18,308 nt of DNA from Ichthyophonus hoferi (GCA_002751075.1 NAOQ01000509.1:1785-20092); one strand, 5' to 3'; shown: positions 1 through 8,403, counted from the first letter of the stretch. The notes: generated by a model from the letters alone, not told the origin. A program made the numbers and translations.

Positions 1-63
1 ATTATATATAGTGTAGTGTTATATATAGTATAGTATTATATATAGTGTAGTGTTATATATAGT
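1..63. repeat. 17-bp AT-rich minisatellite (about 3.7 units)
   Basis: Four successive units of 17 bp, alternating between two variants, ATTATATATAGTGTAGT and GTTATATATAGTATAGT, so the higher-order period is 34 bp. The array is cut by the window start, so its true length is unknown. It breaks off into unique sequence after about base 63. Confidence 0.85.
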
Positions 64-186
64 CGTTCATTCTCACTTTGTTCTTTGCTGGTCATAATAA
101 TTTCTTTAATATTATATATGCTATATAAACCTACATGATATACGCTTAATGAAAGTCGAATAGCATCTGTTATCACCAAGACCTGT

Positions 187-425
187 GTGTTATTTACTTT
201 TATACCGACCAATGTGTTGTAGTTATTATCACATCTATTATGAGTGGCAGCCACAATCACAAACAGAAAATTAAGTAAAGACACAGGACCTTATTCAGTA
301 TAATTGCAGATAGCCAGAGGCGGGTCGGGTCGGGTCGGGCTACATACATAGCCCTTTTATGCTTTCTAAATATAGCACGCTATATAGACTACTTGATAAT
401 CTGATTGTTAATTAATTAATTGGCT
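187..425. repeat. Diverged direct repeat, copy 1
   Basis: Colinear with 851-1098. Matching blocks occur in the same order in both: GTTGTAGTTATTATC, then GCCACAATCACAAACAGA, then CTTATTCAGTATAATT, then GCTTTCTAAATATA, then TTGATAATCTGATT. Spacing differs by small insertions, and the CGGGT block lies only in this copy. No clear terminal TG/CA, inverted ends or target duplication could be fixed, so the element class is unknown. An old dispersed transposon or an ancient local duplication are both possible. Confidence 0.55.
321..340 (+). other. (CGGGT)n block with G-quadruplex pattern
   Basis: CGGGTCGGGTCGGGTCGGGC gives four GGG runs separated by two-base TC loops, the textbook minimal G4 pattern, inside very AT-rich DNA. 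It interrupts copy 1 of the direct repeat and is absent from copy 2, so it arose or was inserted after the duplication. Simple-repeat expansion is the plainest explanation. It is not a recognised telomere repeat. Confidence 0.7.
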
Positions 426-611
426 TATACCCTACCTGTTTTTCACCCATGTTGTTCATATAGTTATATTTGCCACATCATGTCTGGGATTTAGTTTATT
501 ATTGATCTTTATTATATATACTATCCTATCAAAATGACATTCTATCTTATATACTTCATAGAATCTCTTTCCATTCAGCTTTACCAATACTAAGCCTTTC
601 GACGATATCGA

Positions 612-786
612 CCAATAAAAATGCTTCTTTATTTATACTGACCAATGGGAATACCTAATAGGCCCAGTGGATGTACGGGCTGCTGATATGTCTGGATCGC
701 TTAATGGATGGTGACATGACGGCTATATTAAGATCTTTACTTAGACGCCTATTGGCTATTCGTGATAATCTGGTGAGTATGATTGG
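612..786. promoter_or_regulatory. Cluster of CCAAT/ATTGG boxes
   Basis: CCAAT pentamers stand at 612-616 and 642-646 on the plus strand, and ATTGG (CCAAT on the minus strand) at 751-755 and 782-786. CCAAT is the core bound by the conserved eukaryotic HAP/NF-Y complex, which works in either orientation. The first two lie 30-60 bases before the short ORF that begins at 671. Chance occurrence of pentamers in this sequence is common, so function is only suggested by the clustering. Confidence 0.25.
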
Positions 787-790
787 CTAG
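671..790 (+). CDS. Possible 39-aa ORF or first exon
   Basis: ATG at 671 opens a 39-codon frame with a lower AT content than its surroundings. It encodes an amphipathic segment containing LRSLLRRLLAIRDNL. Inside it, CTG followed by GTGAGTATG looks like a 5' splice donor, so it could be a first exon whose partner is not visible. No family is recognised. An ORF this short is expected by chance, so the case rests only on base composition, the CCAAT boxes upstream and the donor-like site. Confidence 0.2.
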   Translation: MYGLLICLDRLMDGDMTAILRSLLRRLLAIRDNLVSMIG

Positions 791-850
791 GTGTCAGTGG
801 GTTTGCGAAGGGAGAGAGAAAAAGAGATATTAAGAGAACTGTAGGTAGAA

Positions 851-1098
851 TGTCAGTCTGTGTGGTTATTATCTTACTGTATTGTAGTTGTTGTTTTACC
901 CGCTTTGAATAACAACCACAATTACAAACAGAGTATTTACTAAAAGCAAAAAAAGCTTTATTCAGTATAACTAAATGCATAAAAAACAAGAGATGAGATG
1001 AGTGCTACTACAGGCAGAACCTCTTTTTACTTTCTAAATATAATATATTGTATACATATTACATATTACTTAATAATCAGATTAGTAATATCCTAGTA
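851..1098. repeat. Diverged direct repeat, copy 2
   Basis: Second copy of the repeat described at 187-425, same orientation. It has the matching blocks ATTGTAGTTGTTGTT, CAACCACAATTACAAACAGA, CTTTATTCAGTATAACT, ACTTTCTAAATATA and TTAATAATCAGATT. Identity is patchy, which makes it old. The sequence between the two copies (about 425-850) is unrelated to either and carries the CCAAT cluster and a short ORF. Confidence 0.55.
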
Positions 1099-1407
1099 TA
1101 TTATTCTATTGTTTGATTGTCCTATCCTATTGGTACATTATCATTGCAACTTATACATAGTCATGTTCCCTTACAGTCAATTACCGACAAGGATTCTATA
1201 GCCCGTGTCAATGTATTGGTGGTTATTTTGGGCCATTACTTTGGGCAGACCGACCTTCTCTTATAATCTGATATACACACATACAAGGACATATATAATA
1301 TATAATATGTATATATTAGTATACGAACATACTTATAACTGTATGTATCTACATCTAATCGTAGATGGTAGATGTAGCTATACACACATGGGCAGAAATA
1401 TAAATAG

Positions 1408-1602
1408 ACATATCACATAGGTTATTATATACATAGACACAAATATACTAAGTTACTTTCATACGCGCGTGACTACAGTTCCGCCAATAAGAACTATTCG
1501 ATTAGTAACCTGATTGATATTTTGCACGACATTTCAATTGATGGACTGGCGTTAAGCTACTGTTTATTGGATATGCCATGCTGGTCGCTTCCTTTGTTTT
1601 AG
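1408..1602 (+). other. 64-codon open frame without a start codon
   Basis: Open from just after a stop at 1405 to TAG at 1600, with no ATG until near the end. The part from about 1462 onward is richer in GC than the flanks and reads like protein, for example NLIDILHDISIDGLALSY. It could be an exon or a relic. A frame of this length is expected by chance several times in the window, so no product is claimed. Confidence 0.15.
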
Positions 1603-2793
1603 AATATTGGTTCTGTTATGTAGTATACATATATAATATCATGTTATCATATCATCGTACCTGCATCAATGCGAATGCGTTTTTTTTTTTGCTATATATC
1701 TATACATCTCCTTTATTTTATTTTTCTTGATTTCTTTGATAATTATCCCTTTATTTTAAATTTTTATTTTTATATTGTCATATCTGTACTGCTTCATATA
1801 CTATCCACGTATTGTATATTTACAAATCAATACAACATAACTACACTTAGTTTATATGGTTTTGACTAGTATGGTATGAAAGTTACTGTGAATTAGTGGG
1901 TTTGAACTGGGAAACTATACTAACCAATTAGAATATATAATATCCCTTTAGTTTCTGGAGTTACTATATGTTTACTCCATAATAAACATCTTGCAAAAAT
2001 ATTAATGACATTTTAAGGTGTTATTTCTCCTATTTAAAATAATTTACTTATATAATTATACTTAGACCCGAGTTTTTTTTTAGCAGTGATGTTTTAAAGA
2101 AGACAAAAACCAACTTTTTAGAATTTAAATTTTGGGCTATTAAATGAAAAATATCTTTGTGTTATACTATAAAGATTGTGGTTACACTTGGCCACTAAAT
2201 GGTTATACGCAAACGCCCGAACGTGTTGTAAATTATACAAAAAAGTACATGCAAATGTATGCATGCTTAACTGTTTGAACTTGCTTTACCTATCCTATCA
2301 TATTAATGAAGTTTTCACTTTTATCTTCTCGATTGGTTTATATTATCTTGTCAGACTCTTATTAGATATAGAAAGTTTTAGCTAATACAAATAAAGCAAG
2401 GCTCTTTATCGAACATGAAGATATATATATATGAGGGGGACAATAATTGCTATATTCCAAATAATAATATATTAAAATTATTTTTTTATTAAATTTAGGC
2501 AATTTGTTGTTGTCCATCCATATACATATATGTAAATGGTTTTTAAGGCTTAATATAAACAATTGATGGCTTAGAGAATATCTATCGTATTATAGGTGAA
2601 AATTGTATATTTTACATCTTATTCGCACACTTCACATCATAATCAATACTAAATTGGATTAATTAAAAGCATTGATGAGACTGATTGATCTAATGAAGTA
2701 AGACGTGTCTAATTACTATGTAATCATATTTATAACAGTATATATAATATATATTTAGATAATGTTACAAAACCGTTAATTCTTGAATGAACA
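1603..2793. other. AT-rich stretch with no supported feature
   Basis: Long A/T runs, including T runs at about 1680 and 2075 and an (AT)n patch near 2420. Open frames of about 66-69 codons occur on both strands, but their composition (Tyr, Ile, Phe, Asn) is what AT-rich noise gives. No promoter, RNA gene or repeat structure was seen that stands out. Confidence 0.6.
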
Positions 2794-2813
2794 CGGAGTT
2801 CGGCCGAATTCCG
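2794..2813. promoter_or_regulatory. 20-bp CGG/CCG palindrome
   Basis: CGGAGTTCGGCCGAATTCCG is a near-perfect palindrome, with nine of ten base pairs matching and a perfect 10-bp core TTCGGCCGAA. It reads as CGG-N4-CGG then CCG-N4-CCG, that is, paired half-sites of the kind bound by fungal Zn2Cys6 binuclear-cluster regulators. It sits alone in AT-rich DNA with no confident gene within about 1.7 kb, so a regulatory role is inference from the motif alone. Confidence 0.3.
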
Positions 2814-3539
2814 GATAAGTGGATGATGAAATGATCAGTCTTATATTAGTTAAATGCACAACGCTCTTTACTGTGGACACAGTGATATGATTAAATATTT
2901 TCCAGTTCCTACTTCAGGGAAAAGATGCTCAGTCATATTTCTGTGCAAATGTGTTATTTTTTGCATATACATTGGGAAAAAAAAATAAGATACATTTTTT
3001 GTTGATTTGATCAATGCCAGTGCATGATGGAATCTATGCCCAATGTAGGTAAGAGAGCTGCGTCATATAGATTAAATACTAGATGTGATAAGTCGTCAAA
3101 TGTAAATATTGAGTTATTATAAAGATTTTTGCCACGCACTGTTGAATCAGAGTTAGACCTAAAAAGTACAAGAACGGTTATGGGATAAAATATTCTACTA
3201 TGATTTATAAAATTTTAAGCGTAGTATAGAAGACATTATATATTAATGCAGCGTTTTCAAGCATGGTAACTGATATTGGTTATTATGTAAATTGATTTAT
3301 AAATAGAAAGTATGAGCACTTACATTAATGAGATAATTAGCTAATGAGCCATTCAAATGAAGATACAATAGTATTTGAGCATCGAGATAAGATCAAATGA
3401 TTCTAGTGGGTCTCTGTAACCTTTCGTGAATAATATTAGCCAATAAGGATCTGCACGATCGGTCCCATTTACAATAATGAATACAACCTTTAGCATCACG
3501 TTCCTTCCTACGGACAAATGAATAGATAGATACCCAACG
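2814..3539. other. AT-rich stretch with no supported feature
   Basis: No ORF of note on either strand and no clear repeat. Poly-A at about 2979-2987 and T-rich runs. One CCAAT (GCCAATAAGG) near 3440. Confidence 0.55.
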
Positions 3540-3542
3540 CAC

Positions 3543-3600
3543 TAGCCAATCCTGACGGACCATCATATCAAAAGAGTGGCCAATCAGGTCATGAGATAAA
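3543..3600 (+). promoter_or_regulatory. Paired CCAAT boxes before an ATG
   Basis: AGCCAATCC near 3545 and GGCCAATCAG near 3580 are followed by ATAAAATGGCC, where ATG lies at 3601 in a good eukaryotic start context (A at -3, G at +4). The arrangement resembles a fungal promoter, but the reading frame it would serve is short and unclear. Confidence 0.25.
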
Positions 3601-3914
3601 ATGGCCTACCAGAGCCTAATTAGTTGTTTGTTCTGGATCGCAAATTCCAACCATCCTTGATTGTCAACTCGCAGGCAGATACATACCAAGACATACAGGT
3701 GCTAACCACAATTATCACACACGATAAACATAAATTGAGTAGGCTAATTAGATATATATATATATATTCTTTAATTTTATGTTTATCTATGCTAAATTAT
3801 TTTATATTCTTAAAATTGGAAAAGTATAAATGGAAACGGAGACAGCCAAGAAAAGCTCCAGCTCATACTAAGCTACTCGTATCTGCACACATGCACTTGG
3901 TGCTCGTTATATGA
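3601..3914 (+). other. Doubtful coding-like segment
   Basis: From ATG 3601 the frame stays open for 19 codons (MAYQSLISCLF...). A second frame, open from about 3624 to 3914, covers the following 96 codons without a proper ATG. That second frame passes through an (AT)n microsatellite at about 3752-3768, which argues against it being a normal protein. The first third, including LIVNSQADTYQDIQVL, reads more like coding sequence. Possibly a first exon or a decayed gene 5' end, otherwise chance. No family recognised. Confidence 0.2.
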
Positions 3915-3965
3915 ATAAGCAATATTAGAATATGTATGTATATAATCATCCCATTTTTATTGTAA

Positions 3966-4504
3966 TGCCTAGTTCACCGTCGGCACTCGAATACGATTAA
4001 TCAGTTTCCAGATCTCTTGCTCTTCCAGGGATCTGAGAAATGTCTACTAACATTAAATACTGATAATATTTCTTATTTACATGTAGTATAGTACCCTTGA
4101 CTGATGGTCTCATGGTGCAAAATCCACGTTAGCACTTAAGCAAATCATAGCATCTATTTATTTTAAATTAGAACATTGGAATAATTACTAATTACTACAG
4201 CCAGTTGCGCAAAGAGTCGGTATACGCGCCTTCTATAGAACCTCTACCACTACAACCGAGTCTTAAGAACAGATTGAATTAATAAGCTATTCCTACCACC
4301 AGTCAAATGAAAACCAAGTATTACACAACAATCTGTTAGATCCCGAAGCCTGTCAACAAAGCACCAGAACTACCACAGTTTGCTATAGACAAATTATCCA
4401 AAGATGAAAAACTCAAAATAAAATCCCCCTTAAATAATCCCGTTTCCAATTTCGTATTTTCTGTTAAAAAACAACGTAATGAAAAAGAAAATATGTCTAT
4501 ATAA
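3966..4504 (+). other. Chain of coding-like open frames (possible exons or decayed gene)
   Basis: Several partly overlapping plus-strand open frames in different phases follow one another. 3966-4091 contains QFPDLLLFQGSEKCLLTLN. 4067-4132 contains VPLTDGLMVQNP. 4172-4282 contains QLRKESVYAPSIEPLPLQ. 4340-4504 is 54 codons with ELPQFAIDKLSKDEKLKIK and the ending KKQRNEKENMSI. The third is preceded by TACTAATTACTACAG (ending 4200), a good branch point plus 3' splice site. The fourth is preceded by CTGTTAG. Matching donors are poor, so this may be a spliced gene's 3' exons or a pseudogene. The end at 4504 is only 14 bases from the stop of the convergent gene. No family was recognised, and each frame alone could be chance. 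Confidence 0.3.
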
Positions 4505-4518
4505 AATGCCACATTGAG

Positions 4519-5172
4519 TTAATTCTGTACGAGTTCTGCAGGATTCACCAATCGATTTTTTTCTCTCCATGCTTCTGTCTGTCTTTGGGAGAGGGAGCCG
4601 TATCTAAGAGAACCATATAAGGAAGGTTTGGTACGTGATTTCCTTGAGTTGCCAATTGGCTCCGATAGTGTACGTTGCATAGATTTGGGTAAAGTCATGG
4701 CACGGCTGTTAGGTTCAGGCATATTGTGGAAACGTCTACGTTTAAAATATTCTGAATCATTCGCTGAAGATCCATTACAGCCAAACTTTCCTGTAGATGA
4801 ATTTTGTTTCTTTGTCCATGTCGCGAACATACCAACTGATAACTGTTCATTTGAACTTGATGAATAACTTTTTAATCCAGTTTGAACTGACTCGTCAGAG
4901 GAACGAGACTTCAACGGAAAGGAGCTAGTAAGCCGCTGCTTATTGCTAAACGTAAGACCCAGTTTTTTTTGTATCTTCTTATATTCCAATTCCAAGCCAT
5001 TATTATCACAGGAGTTGTCATCCCTATTTGTCTTAGTAGGGATGCGGGTATAGTATGCATCAGTGCTGGATTTTTCTGTTGGCTCAGAAGTAGTATTCCT
5101 GTGCTCGTCCTCTTTATGTCTCCGATGAGTTCCGAACAGAGACTGCCCAATTTTCCTCAGGAACGCGCCCAT
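4519..5172 (-). CDS. Hypothetical Ser-rich disordered protein, 217 aa
   Basis: One of the two ORFs too long to be chance here. ATG at 5172 opens MGAFLRKIGQSLFG, a short amphipathic N-terminus with Gly2; position 6 is Arg rather than Ser/Thr, so N-myristoylation is doubtful. The rest is polar and low complexity: Ser/Thr/Asn-rich 27-60, Ser-rich 83-108 with SYSSSS at 102-107, a basic KRRR patch at 144-147, and a Lys/Arg/Ser-rich 155-185. RTLSEP (Arg167-Pro172, Ser170) fits both a PKA-type site and a mode 1 14-3-3 site (RxxSxP). The C-terminus (about 184-217, SLYGSLRYGS then QRQTEAWREKNRLVNPAEL) looks the most structured and may be the conserved core. No membrane segment and no known domain, so function is unknown; a phospho-regulated adaptor or scaffold would fit but is a guess. 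Intronless, with inverted CCAAT boxes about 200 bases upstream. Confidence 0.75.
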   Translation of the reverse strand: MGAFLRKIGQSLFGTHRRHKEDEHRNTTSEPTEKSSTDAYYTRIPTKTNRDDNSCDNNGLELEYKKIQKKLGLTFSNKQRLTSSFPLKSRSSDESVQTGLKSYSSSSNEQLSVGMFATWTKKQNSSTGKFGCNGSSANDSEYFKRRRFHNMPEPNSRAMTLPKSMQRTLSEPIGNSRKSRTKPSLYGSLRYGSLSQRQTEAWREKNRLVNPAELVQN

Positions 5173-5366
5173 CGTAAATTGAACAATTATTCAACTGATC
5201 ACTCATTAATGGTATGAATATAATGAATCAGAAGACGAATGCACTAGGTAATACTATTTCAGGTCGCTAACTTCAATTTTTTGGTTTAGGTGTGTTACTA
5301 TTACTGGCGTTTTAAATTTAACTGCTTGTCGCCATGTAGATTCTACTATATGTTGTTCATCCAACG

Positions 5367-5396
5367 ATTGGAATGCGTGGTTTACGTAGCCAATCA
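5367..5396 (-). promoter_or_regulatory. Paired CCAAT boxes upstream of the 217-aa gene
   Basis: ATTGG at 5367-5371 and CCAATCA at 5390-5396 face each other about 195-225 bases upstream of the ATG at 5172. CCAATCA is the preferred extended core for HAP/NF-Y type complexes. Distance and pairing suit a fungal upstream activating region for the minus-strand gene. No distinct TATA box is evident between them and the start. Confidence 0.35.
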
Positions 5397-5399
5397 GGG

Positions 5400-6704
5400 C
5401 GTACAGACTTTGCTTCCAATGCGCGCCTAATGCAAATGACCCCTACATTTTTACTTACACGCGGGTATTAAAAATTATTAAATAATTTTCGTGTGGGACT
5501 TCTCTAAACCTTTTTAATGCAATATTATATTATATTTTTTAAATATTTAAATAAATTTTGAATATTAAAACTATAAATACTGTTATTTTGGCGGTATCGG
5601 TAAATAATTGCATTTTCTGGTTTATTTTATGAATAAATTTCAATTTTGCGTTACTGTGATTTTTTAGAATCCCCCCTCACTTACCCATTTTAGTTTAGGA
5701 ATACGTCCCAACTAATTGCGTGCCACCTGCTACACGCAGATTCTTGAAGCTGATTGATTAATAACCCATAAAACAATATTCTAATCCAATTAGCAAGCTT
5801 TATAAAATTATCTTAAAATTGACCAGTCCGACATGCTAGCGAATAATATTTATTAATTAATCGTAGATAATCTGGTTTACTGGTTTATACATCGTACAAT
5901 GAATTCCAATCTCATCTCATTAACAAACAAGTAATTGCTTGTAAAAAATATCGGCGGCAAGATGACTTATCATGTAGTCGCATGTAAGTTAAACCAATAA
6001 TAAAATAACCAGATAAAATAATTAATATATTGAATTTATTATAAAAAAATCACATAAATAAAGCAAATATTCCAATTATACTATTATGTGCGTTATTTTT
6101 ACATTATATTTGAAAGCATGCGAGTATAGGAATGTTTCATTTAACTAGATGACCAATCACGTGCACAACTGGAACAAAATCTAGAATAAATTTAAGTCTA
6201 AAGAGAAATGTGTATACTGACACCTTAGTGATTTATAACCAACATTACATTAGACTATTAGTTGAAAGTTTGAATTTCGTTATTGACAGATTGCTCCCAA
6301 AAGCAGAAATCCCTTTTTCTTTTTCATCAGAAAGGCTGACCAAGTTGATCGTAAATAGTTTAAATATACTCATTAATTCTGTTAAATGTTTTGTTTTAAT
6401 GAATGTAATTACCTGATTTTTGTCTTCATGATAAAATAAGGAAGTCTAACAAGGTAAGTTTTTGATGAAATTATTGTTAAATGACCTCATTAATTTACAT
6501 TATTTATGTATTTGTAAATAATTTCAAGCTCTCAAGGCCTATCACAAAAAGATCAAATTAATAATAATAACATATATGTGAAATCAACAACAAGTTTAAA
6601 TTTGAAAAGAAAATTAAATACAATAACTGTTTTACATAAAAATACTAGTAAAAAATATTACAATTATGTGCTTGTTTAATAATCAGCCAGCAATAATGCA
6701 AATC
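5400..6704. other. AT-rich intergenic stretch
   Basis: No supported gene. An E-box core CACGTG follows a CCAAT in CCAATCACGTG at about 6153-6163. A 68-codon frame at about 6210-6416 begins with GTG, has no ATG and stays open upstream only to 6153; it is treated as chance. Long A/T tracts dominate, for example around 5520-5570 and 6000-6060. Confidence 0.5.
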
Positions 6705-6780
6705 GTATGTGATTGGTGGATACCATTGGGTTCAAAAGATTCAATAATAATCTATTCTGAGATGGACCACTAACCTCCAG
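6705..6780 (+). other. Intron-like segment (76 nt)
   Basis: Starts GTATGT (6705-6710), has CACTAAC at 6768-6774 as a branch-point match, and ends CTCCAG at 6780. This is the order, spacing and length of a typical fungal spliceosomal intron. The 47-codon open frame 6774-6917 (contains FACAAWAGVERSVLTGLDLL) would supply the following exon. However, the sequence before 6705 offers only ATGCAAATC or a frame without ATG, and the phases do not give a convincing joined start. Confidence 0.25.
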
Positions 6781-6917
6781 ATACGTCAGACATCTGTGAA
6801 CAAATTTTGAAGGAACGAACGAGTTTTGCTTGTGCGGCTTGGGCAGGTGTTGAAAGATCAGTGTTAACTGGCCTCGATTTATTGGGTAGTTGTAGTGTAG
6901 ACGTAAAGGAGCCTTGA
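6774..6917 (+). other. 47-codon coding-like open frame
   Basis: Open from after TAA at 6771 to TGA at 6915, with GC content above its surroundings. The predicted peptide contains DICEQILKERTSFACAAWAG, which reads like an alpha-helical protein segment. It lacks an ATG and no family is recognised. Paired with the intron-like signals just upstream it could be an exon. On length alone it is not significant. Confidence 0.2.
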
Positions 6918-7650
6918 AGGTTTAGCATTTATAAAATAATTGGGACGTCTGCCTCATCCATGGCTATTGCAGGTAGGAGACTAAATGTTTTACCTTTTAT
7001 ATATTGATTTTATTTATTCCAGCTTAGAGTCTTACTCTTGTAAGAGTCCTAAGCTGGCAGTTACAAGGTCCCGGATTAAATGTTTGTAATAAAAATAGAA
7101 TTTTAATTGGTTAACTTGCGTCAAAATCTCTCTTTAAGTGCTTGAATATAAAGATATATTTTAGAAACGATCTGTATAATTTCATTCTTCCACAAGGAGA
7201 AGATCTTATTATATTTGTATTTAACATTACTTGATATGGTAAGAAATAAATTTCTATATGTAAATAATATTGATTTAGATTATTAATGGTTGCGCTCTCT
7301 GCTATTTTTTAAAAGAAGATATCGTGGTCAACGTCACCATCACATGTGCTTTTCTCTTAGCTTTAAAATCAATTAGTATTCGATTGGCGATAGTTGCGGA
7401 TTAGATACAGAACATGCAGTCCAACCAAAACGACTGAAGTATAAATGTGCTTTTAACTGCAATGCGTAATAGTTAGAAATCAGTTGGGATTGTTGTTTTA
7501 TATATTTAGTGATTGCTAGAAGCTCACCAAAAGGTCTTCAATATATGGATTAAAACGGCTTAATTATAGCGACTATGGATTAAGATTATTATGTTACTTT
7601 TTTAAATCTTTTGTTAAAAGTAATAATAGAATGTTTGTTTGGGTATTATT
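6918..7650. other. Stretch without a supported gene
   Basis: Holds the hairpin at 7019-7057. Otherwise AT-rich unique sequence, with only short chance frames on the minus strand. Confidence 0.5.
7019..7057. repeat. Strong hairpin (about 17-bp imperfect arms)
   Basis: Left arm CCAGCTTAGAGTCTTAC and right arm GTAAGAGTCCTAAGCTGG pair over almost their full length, with one bulge and one mismatch, around a TCTT loop. In RNA this would be a very stable stem. It is followed by CAGTTACAAGGTCCCGG. No RNA family is recognised and no pol III boxes were found around it. Confidence 0.6.
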
Positions 7651-7700
7651 GTTGCATCCTACTAGTAAAGGGTAATGTTGTATCCTGTTAGTAAAAAGTG
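7651..7700. repeat. Imperfect tandem duplication, about 26 bp x 2
   Basis: GTTGCATCCTACTAGTAAAG continuing to 7676 is followed directly by GTTGTATCCTGTTAGTAAAA continuing to 7700. The two units differ at a few positions and by two bases in length. A small old slippage duplication. Confidence 0.6.
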
Positions 7701-7887
7701 CTGCTGTCTTCCAAAAACCAGGGTAGGAAAAATAGAGAATGAGTAGCATAAATGCCAAGTTTAAAAAACTGTTTATCTGATACGACATGCTCCCCTTAAA
7801 CAATGCTCAAACTCTGGGAAAGTAGTGTAGGCTCCAAAACTGCATCAATCAAGACCCAATCGAATCTTTGAATTTGATAGTTACTAG

Positions 7888-8145
7888 GCAAGCTTCGGGG
7901 AACCTGTATGGAATGGCCCAGAATCTCTATTTGAAGAACTAAAATTTCCAATCATTTCATATGATCCAAAAAAGGGTTACTACGCCCATATAGGGAGTTG
8001 CTCCTTCTTTCAATGGACCCGAGACCTCGATGCTTTTTGCAGAACACGTGTCTTTTTCGCTTCGATACTGAACCCAACCCTGCTGACCGCACCTGTGCAA
8101 TTGACCATATGCAAAACCATGAGCTTCTCATTTGTTCGAAGTTAA
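7888..8145 (+). pseudogene. Unidentified 85-codon coding relic
   Basis: Open frame of 85 codons with no usable start, in a block of raised GC. It reads strongly like protein: EPVWNGPESLFEELKFPI, then SYDPKKGYYAHIGS, then FFQWTRDLDAF. The mix of Trp, Tyr, Gly, Asp and Pro is unlike AT-rich noise elsewhere in the window. A second plus-strand frame over 7998-8192 overlaps its end, with EPNPADRTCAIDH, so the original gene looks interrupted. No family is recognised. It lies about 0.6 kb before the glycosyltransferase-like relic on the same strand and may belong to the same decayed gene or neighbourhood. Whether it is host or element sequence is unknown. Confidence 0.35.
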
Positions 8146-8278
8146 CGGTGAAAATCATGGTCAACCGTAGAAAATGTTACGATCTAGAATAAATCTTAAG
8201 CACCTGATATGATGTAATTCTTTAAAAATTCTTTTGTTCATTACTCTCACAAAAATTTTAGTTTCGGAGGAAGATAAA

Positions 8279-8308
8279 ACAACTGCAAAAAAAACTCTTT
8301 GCAGTTGT
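8279..8308. repeat. Perfect 11-bp hairpin with A-rich loop
   Basis: ACAACTGCAAA at 8279-8289 and TTTGCAGTTGT at 8298-8308 are exact reverse complements around an 8-base loop AAAAACTC. It lies between two coding relics on the same strand. No U-run follows and this is not a bacterial context, so it is not called a terminator. Confidence 0.6.
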
Positions 8309-8388
8309 GAAGCTAAGAGTTAATGCAAATGATGTTACTCAGCACTAAAAAGACATCATATTGGTCACCTGCATAATGAGCGTAGTCA

Positions 8389-8403
8389 TTTTTTTTTTTT
8401 TTT
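8389..8403. repeat. T15 homopolymer
   Basis: Fifteen consecutive T, followed at once by GGCGCCACC. On the minus strand this is a poly-A run after a GC-rich 6-mer. That could be the tail scar of a retroposed copy, but no target-site duplication or SINE/LINE body was identified. Confidence 0.5.

Noticed and set aside
321-340. Interpreting CGGGT repeats as an interstitial telomere
   Set aside because: It matches no telomere repeat I know and has only four units; simple-repeat expansion suffices.
187-1098. Calling the 187/851 direct repeats LTRs of a retroelement
   Set aside because: No TG...CA ends, primer-binding site, polypurine tract or pol-like coding sequence could be found between or around them.
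4628-5217. Plus-strand frames of about 80 codons at 4628-4867 and 4969-5217
   Set aside because: They are antisense shadows of the 217-aa minus-strand gene and have no independent support.
6210-6416. 68-codon frame with protein-like sequence
   Set aside because: It has no ATG, opens only 19 codons further upstream, and frames of this length are expected several times by chance at this base composition.
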